A stretch of 8,557 nucleotides of DNA, taken from the NCBI GenBank assembly GCA_020853515.1, contig JADYYU010000159.1, positions 1-8,557 of the forward strand, read 5' to 3'. This document shows, piece after piece, positions 1 through 5,712 of the stretch. Every line of letters starts with the position of its first letter. Position 1 is the first letter of the stretch. The notes under the pieces are model-generated. The model saw only the letters and a program-made list of their open reading frames with translations. It was not told the origin of the DNA and ran no database searches. A program made the translations under genes and the position numbers. Source of the DNA: Chitinophagaceae bacterium (lineage in GTDB: Bacteria > Bacteroidota > Bacteroidia > Chitinophagales > Chitinophagaceae).

Positions 1-122
1 ACAAAGAAAGTACAAGTATAAAACATTCATTCGGAAATTACAACCTTATTTATGTTTTTCATCAAAAATGTTTTAGCAGAATTTAACAAGTGCCTGATTT
101 CATGTATCGACATGCCGGCCGG

Positions 123-782
123 TCAGTCATCCAGTGCACTGTTTAAAAATGTGATAAAAGGTACCACATGGCGAAAAGAATTCTGGATAATCTTATCGGG
201 TTCGTTTCCAAGCAAATCCTTATCCGACAATGATTTGGCTGCAACGAAACTCTTAAGTTTCAGGTATTCGCCCGCACTGTTTTCAGGATCATAGCCTTTG
301 GGTAAATTCTTCAGTTTATCTTCTGTGCTGAGTTCGCCAAAAGTATCCTGAAAGCCCTTTCTGCTGATTATTTTTCTTAAGTCATCAAACCGGTAATCAA
401 TTTCCTGCCGCACTTTTTTTAATTTGTCGGCCTCCGGATGCCACAAACCGCCACCAACAAAGCTACCACCGGGTTGCAGATGAAAATAAAACGCTGCATT
501 GCCACTCTTTTTTCCGCCGCAATGAAAGGCAGCCCCCATATTTGTTTTGTAAGGTGATTTATCATGCGAAAAGCGCACATCCCGGTTGATTCTGAAAATG
601 CAATCCTTGGCCTTTAAATCTAAAAAGCGCGGGTCAGCTTTCCCTAAAAATTGAATTGATTTATCCACCAGATTTAAAAAATCTTCTTTCGCAAGTTCGT
701 ATTTAGCCCTGTTTTGCTCAAACCACTCCCTATTATTATTCTTTTTTAAATTTTTTAAAAAATCTATAGTGGTTTTCTGCAT
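123..782 (-). CDS. DUF2461 / TIGR02453 family protein
   Basis: A 219-residue cytosolic protein of the DUF2461 (TIGR02453) family, whose biochemical function is not established. The full set of family motifs is visible: an N-terminal FLKNLKKNNNREWFEQN block (residues 8-24), the central FRINRDVRFSHDKSPYKTN block (about 63-81), a YFHLQPGGSFVGGGLWHPE stretch (about 99-117), and LPKGYDPEN followed by LKLKSF in the C-terminal third. The length is normal for the family, there is no signal peptide or membrane segment, and the gene looks intact. The start is the ATG at 780-782, which puts the conserved FLKNL motif eight residues in, as usual. It is divergent from the secreted-protein gene at 864 across an 81-bp spacer that carries a good TAnnTTTG element for this strand. 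Family assignment is confident. Any catalytic role would be a guess. Confidence 0.93.
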   Translation of the reverse strand: MQKTTIDFLKNLKKNNNREWFEQNRAKYELAKEDFLNLVDKSIQFLGKADPRFLDLKAKDCIFRINRDVRFSHDKSPYKTNMGAAFHCGGKKSGNAAFYFHLQPGGSFVGGGLWHPEADKLKKVRQEIDYRFDDLRKIISRKGFQDTFGELSTEDKLKNLPKGYDPENSAGEYLKLKSFVAAKSLSDKDLLGNEPDKIIQNSFRHVVPFITFLNSALDD

Positions 783-804
783 ATTTATATTATTTTTACG
801 GCTA

Positions 805-812
805 CAAATATA
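805..812 (-). promoter_or_regulatory. -7 promoter element of the DUF2461 gene
   Basis: On the minus strand this reads TATATTTG, an exact match to the Bacteroidota -7 consensus TAnnTTTG, 22 bp upstream of the ATG at 782. I found no convincing TTTG/TTG at the -33 position, so the call rests on the -7 box and its placement. Confidence 0.5.
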
Positions 813-831
813 ATTTTTTTAAAAATATTAT

Positions 832-839
832 TACCTTTC
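832..839 (+). promoter_or_regulatory. Possible -7 promoter element of the secreted hypothetical gene
   Basis: TACCTTTC matches TAnnTTTG at all but the last position and lies 24 bp before the ATG at 864. The upstream sequence is a run of A/T without a clear -33 TTTG. It would be back to back with the minus-strand element at 805-812 in the same 81-bp divergent spacer. Confidence 0.3.
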
Positions 840-863
840 CGAACTAAAATTTAATTCTTACAG

Positions 864-1736
864 ATGAATAAACAAATTCTTACACTTGCAATGGGAGTCG
901 CCTTTTTTGGCTTTGCAATGCAAGCGACTGCCCAACCTAATAAGGAGAAAAAAAGCAGATATTATCAAAACAATGCACCGGAGGCTGATTTTAATATACA
1001 AGGTTTTTTTATTGAAAATGAAAAAAACGAAGTAGAAAAAACACCTGTAGAAAACGAATATGATGTAAAAGTCAATCGAAATGAAAAAGATGACAAATAC
1101 AGAAATGAAAAAAGAGTGATTGAAAAGCAGCCATCTGAAGAAGTGATCTACACAAGACCGAAAACTGCTGAAGAAATAGAAGCCCAGCAAAATAACAGCA
1201 GACCGGCCAAACAAAAAGGATATTATTCAAGTACAGGCCAGTTTATCCCGTACAATAACGACCGTGGACGTTATGACAGGTATTATACTGAAGGTTCTGG
1301 TTCAGCGCCAGTGCGCACCGAACAAAGATACAGTGCACCTCCGGTAGCCCGAAGGGAAGAAGTAGTTGCACCGCGCAAAGAGAAAGAGATCAAAATGACC
1401 AACAAGGAAAATGAATACCAAACAACGGTTGTGAAACGTCGATATACCAATCTGGATGTATTGGCAGACGACCTGGATCTGGCAAAAATTCAACGCCCTG
1501 TATTTAAAGGCATTTGCAGCGAAACCGCTCATGATGTGGACGCGATCATCGTAAATAAAAACATGACCAGCCTCGAAAAAAATTATCACCTGAAACAGTG
1601 CTATGTACTGCGCGATAAGCGACTGCGTGAAACACTGGACGACGATCAGTATAAGAAGTTTTTACGCATTAAAGATGCTGATGAATACCTGATACTGACC
1701 AAAGATCCGGAATTAAAAGACGGCGTCAATAAATAG
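864..1736 (+). CDS. Secreted hypothetical protein, charged linker and two-cysteine C-terminal domain
   Basis: A 290-residue protein I do not recognise. Residues 1-23 form a Sec signal peptide (short basic start, hydrophobic core, Ala-Thr-Ala before Gln24), so it should be exported to the periplasm or beyond. There is no lipobox Cys. Residues 24-190 are rich in Lys, Glu, Asn, Arg and Tyr with no hydrophobic core and look disordered; around 118-145 the stretch is Gly/Tyr/Arg-rich. From about 193 to 285 the sequence looks folded, with exactly two cysteines (C218, C246) that could form a disulfide, followed by a helical LRETLDDDQYKKFLRI segment. That segment loosely recalls the helical repeats of Spy/LTxxQ-type periplasmic proteins, a weak resemblance only. 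It stands alone, ending 21 bp before a strong intrinsic terminator. The reading frame is convincing; the function is unknown. Confidence 0.85.
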   Translation: MNKQILTLAMGVAFFGFAMQATAQPNKEKKSRYYQNNAPEADFNIQGFFIENEKNEVEKTPVENEYDVKVNRNEKDDKYRNEKRVIEKQPSEEVIYTRPKTAEEIEAQQNNSRPAKQKGYYSSTGQFIPYNNDRGRYDRYYTEGSGSAPVRTEQRYSAPPVARREEVVAPRKEKEIKMTNKENEYQTTVVKRRYTNLDVLADDLDLAKIQRPVFKGICSETAHDVDAIIVNKNMTSLEKNYHLKQCYVLRDKRLRETLDDDQYKKFLRIKDADEYLILTKDPELKDGVNK

Positions 1737-1756
1737 TCAAATTTTTAAGTTTAAAT

Positions 1757-1784
1757 AAAACCGCTCTGTTTGGGCGGTTTTTTT
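1757..1784 (+). terminator. Intrinsic terminator of the secreted hypothetical gene
   Basis: AAACCGCTC (1758-1766) pairs with GGGCGGTTT (1772-1780) through nine pairs including one G-T wobble, around a TGTTT loop. An uninterrupted T tract runs to 1784. It begins just after the stop codon at 1736, on the same strand. Confidence 0.9.
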
Positions 1785-1833
1785 ACGTATATGATTATTG
1801 GATTTCAAATCTCACAAGGGCTTTCTGACCGGC

Positions 1834-1995
1834 TCAAAGTATAAACACGGTATTTGAATCAGCAATTTGAACGGACAGGAATTTGAAATCAGACAACATA
1901 CGTTGCGAAAGGACGATATTAGACCTATTTAAAACCCCTATCATCTCTTCACAAGTGATAAGATGATAAGGATACGAAGTTAGAATTTCATCGTC
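1834..1995 (-). pseudogene. Possible gene remnant or small ORF of unknown identity
   Basis: A minus-strand frame is open for 53 codons between an in-frame TAA at 1996-1998 and a TGA at 1834-1836. Its translation is protein-like in composition (for example HLITCEEMIGVLNRSNIVLS in the middle), but no ATG stands at the 5' end; the first ATG is 18 codons in. It might be the tail of a decayed gene. Open frames of this length also occur by chance, and the hairpin at 1939-1968 lies inside it. Treat as tentative. Confidence 0.2.
1939..1968. repeat. Imperfect hairpin / inverted repeat between convergent genes
   Basis: TATCATCT (1939-1946) is perfectly complementary to AGATGATA (1961-1968). A second short pairing, TCAC (1949-1952) with GTGA (1955-1958), lies inside it across a 2x2 internal loop. 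There is no T tract on either side, so it is not a classic terminator; it may be an RNA structure or a protein site. Confidence 0.5.
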
Positions 1996-2045
1996 TTAAA
2001 ATCTCTGCTGAGTCATCCCGGACACAGTGATCCTGGTTGATTTTG

Positions 2046-2750
2046 CTAGTTGTTATTGCGCCTGTTCATAAAAATCAATACATAGTAAAGCAAGGTGGCA
2101 ACCGACGAAATTGCGGCCACCAGATAGGTGCGCGCAGCCCACTTGAGTGCATCCTCCGCCTGTGCATGCTCACGGGGTGTGGTAATTTGCGTAGAATCGA
2201 GCCATAATAAGGCCCTTCTACTGGCATCATACTCAACTGGCAAAGTTACCAGTGTGAAGACGGTTGTAATTGAAAAAAGCAAGATCCCGATCAAAAACAA
2301 GGTTTGATTACCCCGTCCCAGACCCATCATACCAATACCTGCCAATATCAGCCATTGCGAAAGCGTACTGCCAATTTTTACAGCAGGCACCATCTTACTG
2401 CGCATCATCAGCATACTGTATGAGGAAGTATGCTGCAAGGCATGACCGCATTCGTGCGATGCAACGGCAGCAGCACTCACACTGTGGCCCTCATACACTT
2501 CCGGACTTAAATTCACGGTTTTGCTTACCGGATCATAATGGTCGGATAGAAATCCGGGCGTGCTAAGCACTTTCACATCAAATATGTTATTGTCGCGCAA
2601 CATTTTTTCCGCAATTTCGCGACCACTCAGGCGATTCTGCAAAGCCACCAACGAATACTGCTGAAATTTTGATTTGAGTCGAGTGCTGACTCCCATACCA
2701 ACCAGAAATAAGATACCAGCCAGGATATAATAACCTAAATATGCTCCCAT
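2046..2750 (-). CDS. YugP-type membrane-anchored neutral zinc metallopeptidase
   Basis: A 234-residue integral membrane zinc metallopeptidase of the YugP family (Pfam Zn_peptidase_2). The zinc motif HECGH is at residues 99-103, preceded by the family block SDHYDPVSKTVNLSPEVYEG; LPVEYDASRRAL follows, whose Glu173 is the probable third zinc ligand. Membrane segments are predicted at about 4-21, 132-145, 148-170 and 208-228. The cytosol-facing or periplasm-facing side of the catalytic domain cannot be decided from sequence. Physiological substrates of the family are not established. I chose the ATG at 2748-2750; an upstream in-frame TTG at 2775-2777 would add nine residues, but family members begin directly with the first hydrophobic helix. 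The gene stands alone, convergent with the secreted hypothetical gene, and all key residues are intact. Confidence 0.92.
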   Translation of the reverse strand: MGAYLGYYILAGILFLVGMGVSTRLKSKFQQYSLVALQNRLSGREIAEKMLRDNNIFDVKVLSTPGFLSDHYDPVSKTVNLSPEVYEGHSVSAAAVASHECGHALQHTSSYSMLMMRSKMVPAVKIGSTLSQWLILAGIGMMGLGRGNQTLFLIGILLFSITTVFTLVTLPVEYDASRRALLWLDSTQITTPREHAQAEDALKWAARTYLVAAISSVATLLYYVLIFMNRRNNN

Positions 2751-2915
2751 TGAATAAATTTTAAGAAGCAGATGCAAAAACTATCCCAAGAGCTGTCAAA
2801 CAAAAAAACAAGTCACAACGGCAGTATATTCGTTCGTTTATGCGCCAATATGTCGCTATTTAAGTTATAATCTTCATTTAAGTGAAAAGAGATTTTTAAA
2901 AGTGCAAAAAATAAT

Positions 2916-2946
2916 TTTGAAATAAGATTTCTGTATAGTACTTTAG
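2916..2946 (+). promoter_or_regulatory. Orphan Bacteroidota-type promoter
   Basis: TTTG at 2916-2919 is followed after exactly 19 bp by TACTTTAG at 2939-2946, one mismatch from TAnnTTTG. Spacing and sequence fit the Bacteroidota housekeeping promoter. There is no protein gene directly downstream on this strand; an intrinsic terminator follows about 30 bp later. Confidence 0.45.
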
Positions 2947-2951
2947 CATTG

Positions 2952-3009
2952 AATTTTATGGGTTAGTAAGAAACGGGTTATCAAGAAATTGGTAACCCTT
3001 TCTTTTTTT
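2952..3009 (+). ncRNA. Putative small RNA between orphan promoter and terminator
   Basis: This is the stretch that would be transcribed from the promoter at 2916-2946 to the T tract ending at 3009, roughly 55-58 nt. It has no usable ORF (its only ATG gives Met-Gly-stop). It carries GGGTTA twice (2960-2965 and 2975-2980); either copy could pair with the single TAACCC at 2993-2998. I do not recognise a known RNA family. The alternative is that only the terminator is real, insulating radA from upstream transcription. Confidence 0.35.
2975..3009 (+). terminator. Strong intrinsic terminator, GAAA tetraloop
   Basis: GGGTTATCAA (2975-2984) pairs with TTGGTAACCC (2989-2998) in a 10-bp stem with one G-T wobble, closed by a GAAA tetraloop and followed by TTTCTTTTTTT. 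No protein gene on the plus strand precedes it within the window's annotated set, so it serves either an unannotated RNA or read-through control. Confidence 0.85.
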
Positions 3010-3123
3010 ATGAAGTCGTTTTGTTTTCATTTTTTAAAAATAAAAAAACAACCTCTGAAGGATTTTTATAGTCACACCAAAACCTCCTAGCTGCATCTTA
3101 ATCAAACAAAAAATAGTGCGCTG

Positions 3124-3144
3124 ATGCATGTCCGACACATGCAT
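3124..3144. repeat. Perfect 8-bp inverted repeat
   Basis: ATGCATGT (3124-3131) and ACATGCAT (3137-3144) are perfect reverse complements around a CCGAC loop; a G-T pair extends the stem by one. No T tract follows, so it looks more like an operator or an RNA stem than a terminator. Confidence 0.55.
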
Positions 3145-3172
3145 TTACACCTGCTTAAAAATACAACAAGCA

Positions 3173-3206
3173 TTTGCAAAAAAAATAGCGGATGCAAACT
3201 TTTTTT
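3173..3206 (+). terminator. Weak terminator-like hairpin
   Basis: TTTGCA (3173-3178) pairs with TGCAAA (3193-3198) across a 14-nt A-rich loop, followed by C and seven Ts. The stem is short and the A tract could pair with the T tract instead, so termination would be inefficient. Confidence 0.25.
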
Positions 3207-3257
3207 GAAAGGATCATAAAATACAGGTGATGATAATGGCCATTCATGATAACGTAC

Positions 3258-3295
3258 TGTGAAGATGACCATCATGCGCCGGCTCATCTTTCACA
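3258..3295. repeat. 11-bp hairpin with one bulged base
   Basis: TGTGAAGATGA (3258-3268) pairs with TCATCTTTCACA (3284-3295) with one unpaired T, enclosing a 15-nt GC-rich loop. It is the most stable-looking element in this spacer apart from the terminator at 2975. No T tract follows on the plus strand. Confidence 0.5.
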
Positions 3296-3320
3296 ACACA
3301 TGAATACGATCACCTTTCGA

Positions 3321-3455
3321 TTAGAGCCTTTGACGATAGCGTCTATTCATCTGGATCCCTGATCCCATGGCTTCACGTATTTCCTGCATTGTGAGCTGTT
3401 TGTGTGATGGTTGCTTTGCTTTCCGTGCTATAATTTTTACAAAAGTTGCACTCAT
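3321..3455 (-). CDS. Small basic hypothetical protein (44 aa)
   Basis: A complete ATG-to-TAA frame of 44 codons on the strand opposite radA, with an in-frame TAA shortly upstream of the ATG, so this is the only start. The product is strongly basic: about a dozen Lys/Arg against two Glu, with a C-terminal GSGIQMNRRYRQRL and a helix-compatible QLTMQEIREAM segment. It has no signal peptide, membrane segment or cysteine. Composition suggests a nucleic-acid-binding or ribosome-associated small protein, but that is inference from charge alone. No strong promoter is visible upstream on this strand; TAAGTTCG inside the radA leader is a one-mismatch -7 box. I recognise no family. A chance ORF remains possible; codon choice looks ordinary for the window. 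Confidence 0.4.
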   Translation of the reverse strand: MSATFVKIIARKAKQPSHKQLTMQEIREAMGSGIQMNRRYRQRL

Positions 3456-3463
3456 TAAAATGG

Positions 3464-3490
3464 TTGATATTTATTATCGAAGTATCTTTA
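3464..3490 (+). promoter_or_regulatory. Possible radA promoter
   Basis: TTG (3464-3466) and TATCTTTA (3483-3490, one mismatch from TAnnTTTG) are 16 bp apart, 44 bp before the radA ATG at 3535. An alternative candidate is TTG at 3411-3413 with TATAAT at 3429-3434. Neither is strong enough to decide between. Confidence 0.3.
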
Positions 3491-3534
3491 ATCCTTTAAA
3501 CGAACTTACTTTTCTTTACAGGAAAAAATCACAG

Positions 3535-4896
3535 ATGGCCAAACAAAAAACAATCTTCTTTTGTCAGCAATGCGGAGCTGAAAGTGCTAAGTGGCAAGGC
3601 AAATGCCCTTCCTGCAATTCGTGGAACAGCATTGTAGAAGAACTCATTGTCAAAGAAACTAAAAAAGAAATCTGGGATGAGAGCACCGAAAAAACAGGCA
3701 GCAAATCAAAGAAACTCAGCGATGTCAGCGCCACAGAAATCCAACGTATCATAACGCAGGATACTGAACTGAACAGAGTGCTTGGTGGCGGTATTGTAGC
3801 CGGTTCAGTGATTTTAGTAGCGGGCGAACCCGGCATCGGCAAAAGCACCTTGTTTTTGCAAGCTTGTCTGCAAATGCCTGATATCACTACCTTGTATATC
3901 AGCGGCGAAGAAAGTATGCAGCAGATAAAAATGCGGGCTGACCGGATTAATGCCCGGAATGAACATTTTTATCTGTTGACTGTAACTGACACTCAAACCA
4001 TCTTTAATGAAATCAAAAAAGTAAAACCCGCACTGATCGTGATCGATTCTATTCAAACGCTTGAATCGCCTTTTATCGAAAGTGCACCCGGCAGCGTCAG
4101 TCAGATCAGGGAATGCACTGCCGAGATTATACGCTTTGCAAAAGCCACCGACACTCCTGTATTTATTATCGGGCATATTACCAAAGACGGCACCATCGCA
4201 GGCCCTAAAGTACTCGAACATATGGTAGATACCGTATTGCAGTTTGAAGGTGACCGCCACTACGCCTATCGCATTTTGCGCACCACCAAAAACAGGTTTG
4301 GCAACGCCAGCGAACTCGGTATTTATGAAATGAGTGAAAACGGGTTGCGCCAAATCGTGAACCCTTCAGAAATACTGATCACACAAAAAGAGGAATCGCT
4401 GAGCGGCATTGCCATCGGCGCTACCCTGGAAGGCGCGCGTCCCTTACTGCTCGAAACACAGGCTTTGGTAACCCATGCGGTGTATGGCACACCTCAGCGA
4501 ACCGTTTCAGGATTCGATCTCAGGCGTCTGCAATTGCTGTTAGCAGTGCTCGAAAAGAGAGGCGGATTTCAGTTTGGTGTCAAAGATGTATTTGTCAATA
4601 TTGCCGGCGGTATCCGGGTAGAAGATCCTGCCATAGACCTGTCTGTGATTGCAGCACTGCTATCTTCCTACGAAGACACGGCGGTCGCTCATAAAAGTTG
4701 CTTTGCCGGCGAGGTAGGACTCAGCGGCGAAATCAGGGCCGTGAACCGGATCGAACAACGCATTGCCGAAGCTGATAAGTTAGGTTTTGAAAAAATATTT
4801 GTTTCGAAATTTAATAAGAAGAGTTTACATACAAAAACCAATATTGAAATTGTGATGCTTAGTAAAATAGAAGAAATGTACCGGATTCTTTTTTAA
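3535..4896 (+). CDS. radA: DNA repair protein RadA (Sms)
   Basis: A 453-residue RadA/Sms, a DnaB-like ring helicase that drives branch migration of recombination intermediates with RecA in repair and, in transformable bacteria, in integration of incoming strands. All signatures are present: an N-terminal C4 zinc finger (C10, C13, C24, C27), Walker A GEPGIGKST (97-105), Walker B ALIVIDSIQT (166-175), the RadA-specific KNRFG motif (252-256), and a C-terminal Lon-protease-like domain from about 280, with GEVGLSGEIR at 392-401. I start at the ATG at 3535 because the zinc finger then begins at residue 10, as in other RadA proteins, and the length is typical. The longer frame from 3367 would add 56 residues that look like untranslated leader. 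ComF lies 17 bp downstream and is probably co-transcribed. Confidence 0.97.
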   Translation: MAKQKTIFFCQQCGAESAKWQGKCPSCNSWNSIVEELIVKETKKEIWDESTEKTGSKSKKLSDVSATEIQRIITQDTELNRVLGGGIVAGSVILVAGEPGIGKSTLFLQACLQMPDITTLYISGEESMQQIKMRADRINARNEHFYLLTVTDTQTIFNEIKKVKPALIVIDSIQTLESPFIESAPGSVSQIRECTAEIIRFAKATDTPVFIIGHITKDGTIAGPKVLEHMVDTVLQFEGDRHYAYRILRTTKNRFGNASELGIYEMSENGLRQIVNPSEILITQKEESLSGIAIGATLEGARPLLLETQALVTHAVYGTPQRTVSGFDLRRLQLLLAVLEKRGGFQFGVKDVFVNIAGGIRVEDPAIDLSVIAALLSSYEDTAVAHKSCFAGEVGLSGEIRAVNRIEQRIAEADKLGFEKIFVSKFNKKSLHTKTNIEIVMLSKIEEMYRILF

Positions 4897-4913
4897 CTTT
4901 AAATATACCTACT

Positions 4914-5615
4914 ATGCTACTGGTCGAAAATTATTTTAAGCCCATCTATCATTTGCTGTTTCCGCATGTATGCAACGGTTGCGGTACAGAATTGCTCAGC
5001 AACGAAAAAACCATCTGCACCACCTGCCTGAGTTTTATGCCCAAAACAAATTTCCACCTGATCATTAACAATCCTATGGAACAAAAAATGGCGGTAAGAA
5101 CACGCATCGAAAATGCCACCGCATACTGTTATTTTAATAAAGGCGGGGCCATACAGCATTTACTGCATGGCTTAAAATACCAGCGCAAACAGGAAATTGG
5201 CCTCTTACTGGGCCGGCGATTTGGCAAACAAATGGAGGATGTGCGCTGGCTGCAGGATATTGATCTGCTGATGCCGATCCCACTGTCGAAGCAAAAATTA
5301 AAAGCACGCGGATTTAATCAAAGTGAGAGTATCACCCTGGGTATGGCAGACGCCCTGAACAAACCCATGGATACAGCGGCAGTCATCCGCACCAAAAACA
5401 CGGCTTCGCAAACAAATAAAACCCGCGCAGAGAGAATCAGCAATATGACGGACGCTTTTCTGGTAGCCTATCCTGAATTCATCCGTAATAAACATATCCT
5501 GCTGATTGACGATGTAATCACTACCGGTGCCACCCTCGAAGCCTGTGCTGATACCATTTTGAAAATACCAGGCACCCGGGTCAGCATCGCCACCCTCGCC
5601 TATGCGGTTGAATAA
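4914..5615 (+). CDS. comF: ComF family phosphoribosyltransferase-like protein
   Basis: A 233-residue ComF-family protein. It has an N-terminal C4 zinc finger (CNGC at 20-23, CTTC at 35-38) and a C-terminal type I phosphoribosyltransferase fold carrying the PRPP-binding loop ILLIDDVITTGAT (195-207). The family block PIPLSKQKLKARGFNQSE (about 121-138) and an AERISNM-containing segment are present too. ComF is needed for transformation in Bacillus and Haemophilus, where it acts in the cytosol on incoming single-stranded DNA with helicase and recombination partners; the reaction performed by the phosphoribosyltransferase domain is not established. It begins 17 bp after radA with no promoter between them, so the two most likely form an operon. 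Length and motifs are complete. Family call is firm; a competence role in this organism is inferred. Confidence 0.95.
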   Translation: MLLVENYFKPIYHLLFPHVCNGCGTELLSNEKTICTTCLSFMPKTNFHLIINNPMEQKMAVRTRIENATAYCYFNKGGAIQHLLHGLKYQRKQEIGLLLGRRFGKQMEDVRWLQDIDLLMPIPLSKQKLKARGFNQSESITLGMADALNKPMDTAAVIRTKNTASQTNKTRAERISNMTDAFLVAYPEFIRNKHILLIDDVITTGATLEACADTILKIPGTRVSIATLAYAVE

Positions 5616-5669
5616 GCAGCACAGAAGCCAACATTTACAAAATATTCCGGCACTCTGCAATGAAAAGTC

Positions 5670-5700
5670 TTGGATAATTTTTTTAAGTAAACTACTTTTA
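5670..5700 (+). promoter_or_regulatory. Promoter of the 135-aa hypothetical gene
   Basis: TTG at 5670-5672, 20 bp, then TACTTTTA at 5693-5700 (one mismatch from TAnnTTTG). The start site would lie only a few bases before the A-rich run that precedes the ATG at 5713, giving a very short leader. It suggests the downstream gene is transcribed separately from radA-comF. Confidence 0.45.
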
Positions 5701-5712
5701 TGAAAAAAAAAG

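Larger units (their letters stand above)
1785..2045. other. Convergent intergenic spacer with inverted repeats
   Basis: Spacer between two convergent genes. It holds a 10-bp perfect inverted repeat (GATTTCAAAT at 1801-1810, ATTTGAAATC at 1881-1890), further ATTTGAA copies around 1852-1890, and a compact hairpin at 1939-1968. A minus-strand frame is open for 53 codons (1834-1995). No terminator facing the metallopeptidase gene was found, and no RNA gene was recognised. Confidence 0.6.
2751..3320. other. Long structured intergenic region between metallopeptidase and radA
   Basis: AT-rich sequence with no convincing protein gene up to the small minus-strand ORF beginning at 3321. It holds a promoter-like pair and terminator (2916-3009), an 8-bp perfect hairpin (3124-3144), a weak hairpin plus T tract (3173-3206), a 10-bp palindrome AATGGCCATT (3235-3244), and an 11-bp bulged hairpin (3258-3295). 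The minus-strand promoter of the metallopeptidase must also lie in its left part; the nearest candidate is TAGTTTTTG at 2775-2783, which departs from consensus by one inserted base. Confidence 0.6.

Noticed and set aside
115..122. CCGGCCGG self-complementary octamer near the DUF2461 stop codon
   Set aside because: It has no loop and cannot form a hairpin, and no T tract follows; a chance palindrome.
1302..1589. Antisense frames within the secreted hypothetical gene (also 858-1214)
   Set aside because: The plus-strand frame has a signal peptide, a start and a terminator; the antisense translations are Phe/Ile-rich artefacts of Lys/Glu-rich codons.
2751..2777. Extended metallopeptidase start at 2777
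   Set aside because: The codon there is TTG, and an ATG nine codons later places the first membrane helix at the N-terminus as in the family.
3010..3090. A 26-codon plus-strand ORF beginning in the T tract of the 2975-3009 terminator
   Set aside because: Its start overlaps the end of a strong terminator and it has no ribosome-binding signal or recognisable content.
3102..3287. A 61-codon minus-strand frame in the structured spacer
   Set aside because: It spans three inverted repeats and A/T tracts, its translation is Phe/Cys-rich low-complexity sequence, and no promoter supports it.
3367..3534. N-terminal extension of the radA frame from an upstream ATG at 3367
   Set aside because: The added 56 residues resemble no RadA sequence, overlap the candidate promoter, and would displace the zinc finger from its usual position ten residues from the start.
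3814..4353. A 179-codon open frame antisense to radA
   Set aside because: It lies wholly within the well-supported radA coding sequence on the opposite strand and its translation shows no domain-like pattern; it is a shadow of radA codon usage.
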